A stretch of 64,000 bases of DNA, from NCBI RefSeq assembly GCF_004000215.1, contig NZ_RBVY01000005.1, positions 186,001 to 250,000 of the forward strand. Direction: 5' to 3'. This document shows positions 43,680 to 52,610 of this stretch, in pieces. Made by a program: the position numbers and the translations under genes. A model generated the notes under the pieces. It made no database searches. It saw only the letters and a list, made by a program, of their open reading frames with translations, and had not been told where the DNA came from. Source of the stretch: Nitratireductor alexandrii. GTDB taxonomy: Bacteria; Pseudomonadota; Alphaproteobacteria; Rhizobiales; Rhizobiaceae. The stretch's first letter is position 1. Each line of letters begins with the position of its first letter.

Positions 43680-44390
43680 CTATTTGACGAAGGTGACGAA
43701 CTCATCGAGAGCGGCGCGTTCGGTGCGCAGCTTGTTTTCCGGCTTCGAGGTGTCCTCGTGGCCGAGCGCCATGCCGCACACCACGATCTCCTCGTCGGGG
43801 ATGCCGAGCACGGGCCGGATCTGGCGATGATAGGGCGCGAACGCCGCCTGCGGGCACGTATGCAGCCCCCTGCCGCGCGCGGCGACCATGATGTTCTGCA
43901 AAAACATGCCGTAGTCGATCCACGATCCCTGATTCAGCCGGCGGTCGATGGTGAAGATCATGCCGACCGGCGCGTCGAAGAAGACGAAATTGCGGTCGTG
44001 CTGGGCACGCATCTGGTCGACGTCGCGGCGCCCGATGCCGAGATGGCCGTAGAGCGAGAACCCGACCGCGCGGCGACGCGACAGGTACGGCTCGAAAAAC
44101 TGGTCGGGATAATAGCGGTATTCGTCCCATTTGGCCTTTTCGGCCCTGATCCCGGAATTGAGGATGGCATCGGCGATCTGGCGTTTCTTGTCGCCGGTCG
44201 TCACATAAACCTTCCAAGGCTGCATATTGGTGCCCGACGGGGCCCGGCTCGCGACCTTGAGAATGTCGCGGATCGTATCCTCGTCGACCGGATCGGGCAG
44301 AAATGCACGCACCGATCGCCGCGAAATGATCGCCTCGTCGACAATATCGGCGTCCAATACGGTATCGTTCTGGTTGTCTGGCGCCAGCAT
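43680..44390 (-). CDS. Nitroreductase-family FMN oxidoreductase
   Basis: A 236-residue nitroreductase fold. FMN-binding features are SRRSVRAFLPDPV, SRAPSGTNMQPWKVYV and WIDYGMFLQNIMVAARGRGLHTCPQ. It converges on the SIR2 gene and is divergent from the homocysteine methyltransferase gene. Family members reduce nitroaromatics, quinones or act in cofactor metabolism; the substrate is not deducible. The ATG at 44390 is preceded by an AGGTGGGG stretch at a slightly long distance. Confidence 0.86.
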   Translation of the reverse strand: MLAPDNQNDTVLDADIVDEAIISRRSVRAFLPDPVDEDTIRDILKVASRAPSGTNMQPWKVYVTTGDKKRQIADAILNSGIRAEKAKWDEYRYYPDQFFEPYLSRRRAVGFSLYGHLGIGRRDVDQMRAQHDRNFVFFDAPVGMIFTIDRRLNQGSWIDYGMFLQNIMVAARGRGLHTCPQAAFAPYHRQIRPVLGIPDEEIVVCGMALGHEDTSKPENKLRTERAALDEFVTFVK

Positions 44391-44686
44391 CTGGCCGTCC
44401 CCACCTCAATCTGCTGCGACCGCGCGGTCGGCGCGCGGCCATCCTTGCCACTCTGTCGGGCCGGAGCCGGCCGGCCGTGCATTGCACGGCCTTTCGGCAG
44501 GACCGCATCTTCCTTTGCATATTGTCGCTCTCGGGTCGACTCCGCGCCGCACCTTGCGTGCAGGCGCCCTGCCGCACGCCGCGCTTGCGTCGGTCAGGTG
44601 ACAGGCCCTGTCGGCAGCGAAGCACCGCACGGTGGACAAATCCGGCAGGCTGGCCATGCTATGGGGTGGAGGAAAGGAGAGCCGGT

Positions 44687-45598
44687 TTGCATGACGTGAT
44701 CCTTCTCGACGGCGGTATGGGCCAGGAGCTGATCGCCCGCAGCCGCGCCGCGCCGACGCCGCTCTGGTCGACGCAAATCCTGCTCGACGAGCCCGAAATC
44801 GTCGAACGGGTCCACCGGGACTATATTGAGGCCGGCGCACGCGTCATCACCATCAACGCCTATTCGGCCACCCCCGAGCGTCTGGAGCGCGACGGCGATC
44901 CGGCGCGGTTCGACGCTTTGCAGCGGCGCGCCATCGATCTTGCCTGTGCCGCGCGCGACGCGGCGAAACGCCCGGTCGCCATTGCCGGCTGTCTGCCGCC
45001 GCTGGTCGCGAGCTATCGGCCGGAGCTGACGCGCGATTTCGACCTCGCGCTCGCCACCTATCGGCGGATTGCCGAAATTCAGGGCCCGCTGGTCGACCTG
45101 ATACTGTGCGAGACCTTGTCGTCCACCCTCGAGATCGCCGCGGCAACCCGCGCGGCCGCCGAAACCGGCCGACCGGTCTGGACGGCGGTCAGCCTGATGG
45201 ACGGCGCGTCTTCTGCGATGCTGCGCTCGGGCGAACCGCTCAGCGCCGGCCTTGAGGCCGCGCGCGCGGCAGGCGCGCATGCGGTGCTGGCCAATTGCTG
45301 CTGGCCGGAAACGATCTCGGCCGCGCGCTCCGAACTCGCCGCGGCGGGCCTGCCCTTCGGGGTCTACGCCAACGGTTTCACCGGCATCGACGCGCTACGT
45401 CCCGGCGGCACGGTCGACACGCTGACCGCGCGCACGGATCTCGACCCCGCCACCTACGCAGCCTGGGCGCTCGAGCTGGTGGCGCAGGGCGCCACGATCG
45501 TCGGCGGCTGTTGCGAGATCGGCCCGGATCATATTTGTGAGTTGAAGCGCCAACTCGAACACACCGGACACACCATCACGGGACCAGCCCATGCCTAA
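44687..45598 (+). CDS. Homocysteine S-methyltransferase (Zn-dependent; BHMT/MmuM family)
   Basis: A 303-residue S-methyl-transferase barrel with the N-terminal ILLDGGMGQEL motif and the zinc cysteines in LANCCWPE and GGCCEIGPDHI. Related enzymes methylate homocysteine with betaine or S-methylmethionine, or cleave similar methyl donors. I place the start at the TTG at 44687, which has AGGAG 7 bases upstream; no in-frame ATG gives the conserved N-terminus and the ATG at 44691 is in another frame. It overlaps the aminotransferase start by 8 bases. A betaine donor would suit this neighbourhood, but the donor is unknown. Confidence 0.82.
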   Translation: MHDVILLDGGMGQELIARSRAAPTPLWSTQILLDEPEIVERVHRDYIEAGARVITINAYSATPERLERDGDPARFDALQRRAIDLACAARDAAKRPVAIAGCLPPLVASYRPELTRDFDLALATYRRIAEIQGPLVDLILCETLSSTLEIAAATRAAAETGRPVWTAVSLMDGASSAMLRSGEPLSAGLEAARAAGAHAVLANCCWPETISAARSELAAAGLPFGVYANGFTGIDALRPGGTVDTLTARTDLDPATYAAWALELVAQGATIVGGCCEIGPDHICELKRQLEHTGHTITGPAHA

Positions 45599-46781
45599 TC
45601 CTTCTTCCCGCATTTCCGGCATCACGCCCCACGGCAAGGATGGCTGGGAGGTTCATTTCGCCGCCATGACCCGCAAGCAGGCCGGCGAGGACATCATGAT
45701 GCTGTCGGTCGGCGACCATGATTTCGACACGCCCGCCCAAACCGTCGAAGCCTGCGTGACGGCGGTCCGCCAGGGCCGCCACCACTATACGCAGCTTGCC
45801 GGCCTGCCCAGGCTGCGCGCGGCCATGGCCGCGATCTCCGAACAGGCGACCGGTCTCCTCACCCGCCCCGACGAGGTGATCGCCACGCCCGGCGGCCAGC
45901 TCGCCCTGTTCGCCGCCGCCCAGGCCACGCTCGACCCCGGCGACCACGCGATCATGATCGCGCCCTATTATGCCACCTATCCCGGCACCTTCCGCGCCGC
46001 CGGCGCCGAGTTCACCGTGGTCGAGGCGCGGGCCGAAGACGGTTTCGAGCCGCGCGCCGAAGCGATCGAGGCGGCGATCCGCGACAACACCCGAACGCTG
46101 TTGATCAACACGCCGAACAATCCGACCGGCGCCGTCTATTCGCCCGACACGCTGGAGGCGATCGCCGCAGTGTGCCGGCGCCACGACCTCTGGCTGATCT
46201 CCGACGAGGTCTACTGGACCTTGCCCGGCAGCAAGAAACATGTCTCTCCGCGCGCCCTGCCCGGCATGGCCGAGCGCACACTCGTGGTCAATTCGATGTC
46301 CAAGAGCCACGGCATGACCGGGTGGCGGATCGGCTGGCTGACCGCGCCGGCCGATCTCGTCGCCAGGCTGGTGAGCCTCAACCTGGTCACCACCTACGGC
46401 CTCAACGACTTCGTCAGCCGAGCCGCCATCGAGGCGCTGGAAAACGCCTACGGCGTCGACGAGATCGCCGAGCGCTACGCCACCCGGCGCAAGGCCTTTC
46501 TGGACGCCACGCGCGGCTTCAACGACGTCACCGTGCGCGGCTCGCAAGGCGGCATGTATGTCATGCTCGACATTTCCGCCGTCGATTTCGACTGCGAGCA
46601 GTTTGCATGGCGTCTGCTGGAGACCGAAAAGGTCGCCGTGATGCCGGGGCTCAGCTTCGGCGAGGCCGCCCGAAGCCATGTCCGCATCAGCCTGTGCCAG
46701 AGCGAAGACGTGCTGCGGGAGGCCGCCGAGCGGCTGCGCCGCTTTGTGGCCAGCTACGGCGAGCGGCGTCGCTCCGCCTGA
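45591..46781 (+). CDS. aruH: Class I/II aminotransferase, AruH-like (arginine:pyruvate transaminase)
   Basis: A 396-residue fold-type I aminotransferase with the substrate segment MMLSVGDHDFDTP, NTPNNPTGAVYSP, the PLP Asp/Tyr in ISDEVYW and the Schiff-base Lys in NSMSKSHGMTGWRIGW. It resembles AruH, which turns arginine plus pyruvate into 2-ketoarginine plus alanine. The convergent neighbouring gene encodes an AruI-like decarboxylase for 2-ketoarginine, which supports the assignment. Start overlaps the previous gene by 8 bases, so it is coupled to the methyltransferase. Confidence 0.8.
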   Translation: MPNPSSRISGITPHGKDGWEVHFAAMTRKQAGEDIMMLSVGDHDFDTPAQTVEACVTAVRQGRHHYTQLAGLPRLRAAMAAISEQATGLLTRPDEVIATPGGQLALFAAAQATLDPGDHAIMIAPYYATYPGTFRAAGAEFTVVEARAEDGFEPRAEAIEAAIRDNTRTLLINTPNNPTGAVYSPDTLEAIAAVCRRHDLWLISDEVYWTLPGSKKHVSPRALPGMAERTLVVNSMSKSHGMTGWRIGWLTAPADLVARLVSLNLVTTYGLNDFVSRAAIEALENAYGVDEIAERYATRRKAFLDATRGFNDVTVRGSQGGMYVMLDISAVDFDCEQFAWRLLETEKVAVMPGLSFGEAARSHVRISLCQSEDVLREAAERLRRFVASYGERRRSA

Positions 46782-46809
46782 ACGCCCTCATAGCGGGCAC
46801 GGACCGGCC

Positions 46810-48405
46810 TCAAAGCTCCGGCGCGCCGGCAAGCTCGATCAGGGCCGGGCCGCCCGCGCACCGCGCCCGCGCCACCGCCGCACCGAGATCGTCCAGTGAG
46901 CCGATCCGCTCGGCGGGCATGCCGTAGGCGGCGGCCACGGCGCAAAAATCGGGTGCCGACGGGCGCACGCCGACCGGCACGATACCGGCCGCGCGCATCG
47001 ACGCCTCGATCTCCTGGAACCCGCGATTGTTCCAGACGACGAAGATCACCGGGGCGGCCTCGTCGACCGCCGTGCCGAGTTCGGCCAAAACGAACTGCAT
47101 GCCGCCGTCGCCGCTGAGGCAGATGACCGGCGTGCCCGGTCTGCCGAGGGCCGCGCCGATTGCCGCCGGCGGCCCGTAGCCGAGCGCGCCGTAGCCGGTG
47201 GCGGCGTTGAACCAGCCGCCCGGCCGGTCGTGATCGAAAAAAAGATTGCCGGCATAGATCGCCTGGGTGGAATCGCCGACGATGATCGCGCCGGGCGCGG
47301 CCTCGCGGATCGCGTCCAGCGCGCCGACATGGGTACGCATGCGCTGGCCGATCTCGTCCCAGGCATCGTCTCGCGCCTGCCGGGCGCGTTCGGCGCCCGC
47401 GCCGGCCGAACCGTCACCGCCGTCGCCGAGGGCCAGGACCAGCGCCGCGGCGGTGGCCGCCGCATCGCCTGGGAGCGCCACCGCGCAGGGGGGGTTCTCG
47501 AGCTGGTCGCCGTCGCAATCGACCCGCACCAGATTGGCGAGGGCGGGCATGCCGCCATCGGCATAGACGTCGTAGTCGGTCGGCCCGATCTCGGTGCCCA
47601 GCGCCAGCACCGCGTCGCTGTCGGCCAACAGCGCGCGCACCGCCTTCAGGCTCGGGCTTGCCGGCACCGCCAGCCGATGGCCGTGCATGATGCCGCGCGC
47701 GTTGGCCGTCGAAATCACCGGCGCGTCGAGCCGTTCGGCCAACCGCATGACGGCCTCGGCCGCGCCGCGCGCGCCGCCGCCGATCAGCAGCGCCGGTCGA
47801 CGGGCCCGCGCCAATGTTTGCGCGGCGCGGTCGAGTTCCGTCGCGGCGGGCTGCGCGGGGGCCGGTCGCGGCGCGGCTTCGAGGGACAGGTCGCCGGCAG
47901 GCAGGCCCATCACATCGAGCGGAATCTCTATATGCACCGGGCCCGGTCGGCCGGTGGCGAGGCGGTCGAAGGCACGGCCGATAGTTCCGCCGAGATCCTG
48001 TGGCCGCTCGACACGTTCCGACATCAGGCAGACGCTTCGCATCGTCGCGCGCTGGTCGGGCAGTTCGTGCAGATGGCCGCCCCCCCGGCCGAGGCTGTCG
48101 CGCGCGTTGACGCTGGATATCACCAGCATCGGCACGCTGTCGGCGCGCGCCTGGGCTATCGCGGTGATGGCGTTGGTCAGGCCGGGCCCGGTGATCAGCA
48201 AGGCCACACCCGGCCGCCCGGTGGCGCGCGCATAGCCGTCGGCCATGAACCCCGCCGCCTGCTCGTGGCGGGGCGTGACATGCCGGATACGGGAACCGGC
48301 AAGGCCGCGATAAAGCTCGATCGTATGAACGCCGGGAATGCCGAACACGAGATCGACCCCTTGCGCCTCCAAAAGCGCAACCAACGCCTCGCCGACTGTC
48401 TTCAT
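46810..48405 (-). CDS. aruI: ThDP-dependent decarboxylase, AruI-like (2-ketoarginine decarboxylase)
   Basis: A 531-residue thiamine-diphosphate enzyme: Pyr domain with the catalytic Glu in TPRHEQAAGFM, and PP domain with the metal motif LSGDGGMQFVLAELGTA ending in WNNRGFQEI. It resembles AruI (5-guanidino-2-oxopentanoate decarboxylase) of the arginine transaminase pathway. It converges on the aruH-like gene and starts at an ATG overlapping the TetR stop by one base (TGATG), with GGGAG upstream. Other acetolactate-synthase-like activities cannot be excluded without the pathway context. Confidence 0.82.
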   Translation of the reverse strand: MKTVGEALVALLEAQGVDLVFGIPGVHTIELYRGLAGSRIRHVTPRHEQAAGFMADGYARATGRPGVALLITGPGLTNAITAIAQARADSVPMLVISSVNARDSLGRGGGHLHELPDQRATMRSVCLMSERVERPQDLGGTIGRAFDRLATGRPGPVHIEIPLDVMGLPAGDLSLEAAPRPAPAQPAATELDRAAQTLARARRPALLIGGGARGAAEAVMRLAERLDAPVISTANARGIMHGHRLAVPASPSLKAVRALLADSDAVLALGTEIGPTDYDVYADGGMPALANLVRVDCDGDQLENPPCAVALPGDAAATAAALVLALGDGGDGSAGAGAERARQARDDAWDEIGQRMRTHVGALDAIREAAPGAIIVGDSTQAIYAGNLFFDHDRPGGWFNAATGYGALGYGPPAAIGAALGRPGTPVICLSGDGGMQFVLAELGTAVDEAAPVIFVVWNNRGFQEIEASMRAAGIVPVGVRPSAPDFCAVAAAYGMPAERIGSLDDLGAAVARARCAGGPALIELAGAPEL

Positions 48406-49058
48406 CAACGCCCGCTCCCTTCATGGCCCGGCAGGTCGACCCCGAGCTGCGCGGCAACGCTGGCGATGGCGATCCTTGCCAGTTCGCCCTCGTCGAACAG
48501 GCTGCTGGCCATGCAGCCCTCGATCCACAGCCCGTCGATAATGGCGTTGATGGCAATCGCATGCCGGCGCAACACCGCCATGTCGGCCGGACGGCCGGCT
48601 TCTTCCAGCACCGCGCCGACCAGGCTTTCGACCTCGTCGCGAAAGCCGAGATAACCTTCCCGATGGACGGCGGCCAGTGCGGTATCGGCGTGGGCGCGGG
48701 CGATGAAGCCGGCCCAGAGGGCGAAAATCTGCGTATCGACCACCGGCGGACCCAGATTGGCGCGCACGAACGCGGCAAGCCGCTCGGCCGGGCGCGCATC
48801 GCGCGCGGCAAGCGCGTCCTTGGCCTGGTCGGTCATCCTTTTGACCACCGCCGCATAGGCGGCCTGCAAAAGCTCCGCCTTGCCGGGAAAATAGTGCCTG
48901 ATCAGCCCGGCGCTGACGCCGGCGCGCTGCGCGATCGCGCGGACCGTCGCGCCCTCGATGCCGTTCTCGGCAACGCAGTCGAGCGTCGCCTCGATCAGAT
49001 CCCGGCGGCGGCGCCCCTCGCCTTCGCGACGAAACTTGCGGCGGCCGCTGGCCGTCAT
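48405..49058 (-). CDS. BetI-like TetR-family regulator
   Basis: A 217-residue TetR regulator with an N-terminal helix-turn-helix (LIEATLDCVAENGIEGATVR, VSAGLIRHYFPGKAELL) and a BetI/TetR_C_6-type ligand domain. It lies between the dimethylarginine hydrolase-like gene (ATGA overlap) and aruI (TGATG overlap), so it probably regulates this operon and the divergent transporter. BetI itself senses choline; here an arginine-derived ligand is more likely. Ligand and operator are unknown. Confidence 0.82.
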   Translation of the reverse strand: MTASGRRKFRREGEGRRRRDLIEATLDCVAENGIEGATVRAIAQRAGVSAGLIRHYFPGKAELLQAAYAAVVKRMTDQAKDALAARDARPAERLAAFVRANLGPPVVDTQIFALWAGFIARAHADTALAAVHREGYLGFRDEVESLVGAVLEEAGRPADMAVLRRHAIAINAIIDGLWIEGCMASSLFDEGELARIAIASVAAQLGVDLPGHEGSGR

Positions 49059-49921
49059 TGCCGCAGGATCGGCCGGGTCAGACAGGTCGGCCCGCCCTCG
49101 CAGGCAATGCACAGCGCATCGGCCTCGAAGGTGGCCACGCTGCAGCCGGCCCGTTCCATCGCCGCCTTCGTCCTGGGAAAGCCGGCAACCGCGATCGCCG
49201 CCCGCGGCGCGGTCGCCAGCACGTTGAGCGACAGCCCGTTGCTGGCCGCGAATTCGTCCGGATCGCCCTCCACCAGCATGACGCCGCGCGCCCGCAGCAT
49301 CTGCCAGAACGGCGCCGGCAGCAGCGGCGCGTGAACCAGCGCCAGATCGTCGGCGAGCGGGCTGATCACCGACATCAGGTGCAGGCAGGCGTCGGCCCCG
49401 TGCCACAAAGGCAGATCGAACCCGTGCACGGCTACGCCCAGCGGCTCAAGCAGCGCGGCGAGCTGGCGAATGCCGGCCTCGTTGGTGCGCACCCCGCGCC
49501 CCACGGCAAGCGTTGACGGGTCGAGCCACACGCAATCCCCGCCCTCGACCTGGCCCGGCGCCTCGATCCGGCCGAGAACGGCGATACCGAGGGCGCGATA
49601 GCACGCCTCGTGCAGCCCCGGCTCCGGCATGCGCAGCGCCTTGCCCATCGACAGGATCACCGCGCCGCGGTCGGTCATCAGCGACGGATCGTGGGTGAAG
49701 ACGGAATCGGCCAGCCCGTCGGCGCCGTCGAGCCAGTCGATCCGCGCACCGGCTTCTTCCACCAGCGCGCTCAGTCTGGCGTGCTGAGCCGCCGCCCTCA
49801 CCGGGTCGAATTGCGGCCCGTAATGCCAGCGCGCCGGATCGGCGCCGCGCATGGCGGTCGCAGCCGAACACATCAGCACCCTTTGCAGCGGCGCGGCCAT
49901 CGATTGCGAGCCGTATTGCAT
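49055..49921 (-). CDS. Dimethylarginine dimethylaminohydrolase-like amidinohydrolase
   Basis: A 288-residue beta/alpha propeller protein of the amidinotransferase/DDAH family. The Glu/Asp acid region is GQVEGGDCVWLDPSTLAVG, the catalytic His is in ACLHLMSVISPL, and the nucleophile Cys280 is in GGPTCLTRP near the C-terminus. Family members hydrolyse guanidino compounds (dimethylarginine, arginine) to citrulline or similar products. First gene of a three-gene operon with a TetR regulator and aruI, next to a transporter for polar amino acids. Whether its substrate is methylated arginine or a pathway intermediate is unclear. Confidence 0.82.
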   Translation of the reverse strand: MQYGSQSMAAPLQRVLMCSAATAMRGADPARWHYGPQFDPVRAAAQHARLSALVEEAGARIDWLDGADGLADSVFTHDPSLMTDRGAVILSMGKALRMPEPGLHEACYRALGIAVLGRIEAPGQVEGGDCVWLDPSTLAVGRGVRTNEAGIRQLAALLEPLGVAVHGFDLPLWHGADACLHLMSVISPLADDLALVHAPLLPAPFWQMLRARGVMLVEGDPDEFAASNGLSLNVLATAPRAAIAVAGFPRTKAAMERAGCSVATFEADALCIACEGGPTCLTRPILRQ

Positions 49922-50135
49922 CACGATTCTTCTTCCTCCGGCCCGCGAAATCGGGGCGCCCGTATTTATACGCTTGCATAACAAGCCGGCAAGTGCCGTA
50001 ATGGCCTCGAAAAACAAAGGCCGGTCCGCCGCCACGGCGACCACGGATTTGGCGAAAGAAACGGGGAACGATGCGACAGGCGATGGCGCACCGGGTGGGT
50101 CTGCGGGTGTTCGATACGCCGCGAAAGCGCGAACG

Positions 50136-50948
50136 ATGACGGCGGCCACCGCGAGCCCCGTTGTCCAGGAGCCGTCCGGCATGCCGGCCGAGGCGATCCA
50201 TGTCGAGGACTTGCACAAGAAGTTCGGCGCCCTGCACGTGTTGAAGGGCGTGTCGCTGTCGGCGCGCGACGGCGAGGTGGTCGCCATCATCGGCGGCTCG
50301 GGATCGGGCAAGTCGACGCTGCTGCGCTGCATCAACTGCCTGGAAAACCCCACCAGCGGCATCATCCGCGTCAATGGCGAGCAGATCCGGCTGAAACCGG
50401 ACGGACACGGCGACATGGTGCCGGCCGATCGGCGCCAGATCGAGCGCATCCGCTCCCGGCTCGGCATGGTGTTCCAGAGCTTCAATCTGTGGAGCCACAT
50501 GACGTTGATCGAAAACGTCATCGAGGTGCCGGTGCATGTGCTCGGCGTCGCCCGGGCCGAGGCGATCGCCACCGGCGAGGCGCTGCTCGAACGGGTCGGG
50601 CTGGCCGAAAAGCGCGATGTCTACCCCGCCTTCCTGTCCGGCGGCCAGCAGCAGCGCGGCGCGATCGCCCGCGCGCTCGCCGTCGAGCCGCGCGTCATGC
50701 TGTTCGACGAGCCGACCTCCGCGCTCGATCCAGAACTGGTCGGCGAGGTGCTGAAAGTGATCGCCGACCTCGCCGGCGAGGGCCGCACCATGGTGCTCGT
50801 CACCCACGAGATGAAATTCGCCCGCGAGGTCGCCAGCCACGTCGTCTACCTGCACCAGGGCCTGGTCGAGGAGGAAGGCCGGCCCGAAGACCTGTTCGGC
50901 GCGCCGAAATCCGATCGCTTGCAGCAGTTTTTGCGCACGGTCGGCTGA
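50136..50948 (+). CDS. Polar amino acid ABC transporter ATP-binding protein (HisP-like)
   Basis: A 270-residue ABC ATPase: Walker A GGSGSGKSTLL, Q-loop FQSFNLWSHMT, signature LSGGQQQRGAIARAL, Walker B RVMLFDEPTSALD and the H-loop in LVTHEMKF. The insertion of RADRRQIERIRSRLGM type before the Q-loop is that of HisP. The ATG at 50136 has only a weak site; another at 50178 would give a shorter protein beginning PAEAIHVED. It heads an operon of ATPase, binding protein and two permeases. The neighbouring arginine genes suggest arginine or a guanidino compound as cargo. Confidence 0.92.
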   Translation: MTAATASPVVQEPSGMPAEAIHVEDLHKKFGALHVLKGVSLSARDGEVVAIIGGSGSGKSTLLRCINCLENPTSGIIRVNGEQIRLKPDGHGDMVPADRRQIERIRSRLGMVFQSFNLWSHMTLIENVIEVPVHVLGVARAEAIATGEALLERVGLAEKRDVYPAFLSGGQQQRGAIARALAVEPRVMLFDEPTSALDPELVGEVLKVIADLAGEGRTMVLVTHEMKFAREVASHVVYLHQGLVEEEGRPEDLFGAPKSDRLQQFLRTVG

Positions 50949-50993
50949 GACAAAAGAAATCAGGGAACCGCAACGAAACAAAGGGAGTTATCC

Positions 50994-51776
50994 ATGAAGT
51001 CCTTCGCAAAATTCGCCGCCGGCCTGGTCGCGGCCGGCTTCTTGTCGCTCGGCGCGGCACAGGCCGAGACCGTCAAGGTCGGCATCGCCGCAGAGCCCTA
51101 TCCGCCCTTCGCCTCGCCAGACGCCTCGGGCAAGTGGGTCGGCTGGGAGGTCGAGATCGCCGACGCGATCTGCGCGGCGGCCGAACTCGACTGCGAGATC
51201 ACGCCGGTGTCGTGGGACGGCATCATTCCGGCGCTCAACGCCAAGAAGATCGATTTCATCGCCGCCTCGATGTCGATCACCGCCGAGCGGATGAAATCGA
51301 TCGATTTCAGCGACAAATATTACAACACCCCGACCGGGATCGCCGGCGCCAAGGCTGTGGAGATGGACGCTACGCCCGAGGGGCTTAAGGACAAGATCCT
51401 CGGCGTCCAGGTGTCGACCGTGCACGACGTCTACGCCAAGAAGCATTTCGCCGACACGGTTGCCGAGATCAAGGTCTACCAGACCCAGGACGAGGCCAAT
51501 GCCGATCTGGCCGCCGGCCGCATCGATGCCACCCAGGCCGATTCGCTCGCCCTCGACGCGTTTCTGCAAACCGACCAGGGCAAGGCCTGCTGCGAGATGA
51601 AAGGCACCGTCGCGCCCGACATCGACGTGTTGGGACCGGGCGTCGGCTTCGGCGTGCGCAAGGGCGAGGACGATCTGAAGGCCAAGCTCAACGCCGCCAT
51701 CGGCGCAATCCGCGACAGCGGCAAATATGACGAGATCACCAAGAAATATTTCGATTTCGACATTTTCGGCGGCTGA
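50994..51776 (+). CDS. Periplasmic amino acid-binding protein, family 3
   Basis: A 260-residue family 3 solute-binding protein with a signal peptide (FAAGLVAAGFLSLGAAQA), the entry motif VGIAAEPYPPFASPD and the DFIAASMSITAERMKSIDFS block. GGGAG lies about 7 bases before the ATG. Residues lining the site of arginine/lysine/histidine-type binders are not mapped here, but the match is with that group. It has a cysteine pair (KACCEMKG) that is not common. Confidence 0.9.
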   Translation: MKSFAKFAAGLVAAGFLSLGAAQAETVKVGIAAEPYPPFASPDASGKWVGWEVEIADAICAAAELDCEITPVSWDGIIPALNAKKIDFIAASMSITAERMKSIDFSDKYYNTPTGIAGAKAVEMDATPEGLKDKILGVQVSTVHDVYAKKHFADTVAEIKVYQTQDEANADLAAGRIDATQADSLALDAFLQTDQGKACCEMKGTVAPDIDVLGPGVGFGVRKGEDDLKAKLNAAIGAIRDSGKYDEITKKYFDFDIFGG

Positions 51777-51869
51777 CCCGCGCCAGGAAAGGCGCGCCCG
51801 CCGCCCCGCCCGCCACGCGGTCGGGCCGGGTGGCGGGCGCAGCGCCCTTTCACAGCCGGAGGCGGGCAC

Positions 51870-52610
51870 CTGCTTGAAACCCTGCTGCAACTGAGCCTTT
51901 TCGAGCTGCTGGCCCCCAGCCCGCCCGGCTGGGGCGGCACGCTGCTGCGCGGCCTCGCGAGTTCCGTCCAGATCGCGCTCGGCGCGTTCGGCATCGGCCT
52001 GTTGATCGGCACCGCCGGCGCCTGGGGCAAGCTTTACGGCGGCCCGGTCGTCCGCGACCTGTTGGAGGTCTACACCACCGTGGTGCGCGCGGTGCCCGAA
52101 CTGGTGCTGATCCTTTTGCTCTATTACGCCGGCACCGATCTGGTGAACCGCACGCTCGAGGCCTTCGGTTATCCGCCGGTCGACATTTCCGGCCTCGTCG
52201 CCGGCATCGCCGTGCTCGGCGTCGTCCAGGGCGCCTATTCGACCGAAGTCATTCGCGGCGCCATTCGCGCCATTCCGCAGGGCCAGATCGAGGCCGCGCG
52301 CGCCTACGGCATGGCGCCGGGCCTGCTCCTGCGCCGCATCACCCTGCCGGCAATGCTGCCCTACGCCATTCCCGGCCTCGCCAATCTGTGGCTGATCGCC
52401 ACCAAGGACACCGCGCTGCTGGCCGTCGTCGGCTTCAACGAGCTGACCCTGGCGACCCGCCAGGCTGCGGGCGCGACCAAGGCCTATTTCACCTTCTTCG
52501 TCGCCGCCGGCGCGCTCTATCTGCTCTTGACCCTGTTTTCCAACGTCATCATCGCCCGCGTCGAACGCTGGGCCCGTCGCGGCATGCCGCATGTGGGAGG
52601 CGCGGGCTGA
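51870..52610 (+). CDS. ABC amino acid transporter permease (HisQ-like), CTG start
   Basis: A 246-residue permease if the start is the CTG at 51870. The conserved N-terminus FELLAPSPPGWGGTLLRG lies upstream of the first standard start codon in the frame (TTG at 52002), and no ATG, GTG or TTG precedes it. GGAGG at 51858-51862 stands exactly 7 bases before the CTG, so a rare CTG start is the best reading. The permease signature (EVIRGAIRAIPQGQIEAARA) is present. It overlaps the next permease by TGATG. The short form from 52002 would lack the first membrane helix. Confidence 0.85.
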   Translation: MLETLLQLSLFELLAPSPPGWGGTLLRGLASSVQIALGAFGIGLLIGTAGAWGKLYGGPVVRDLLEVYTTVVRAVPELVLILLLYYAGTDLVNRTLEAFGYPPVDISGLVAGIAVLGVVQGAYSTEVIRGAIRAIPQGQIEAARAYGMAPGLLLRRITLPAMLPYAIPGLANLWLIATKDTALLAVVGFNELTLATRQAAGATKAYFTFFVAAGALYLLLTLFSNVIIARVERWARRGMPHVGGAG

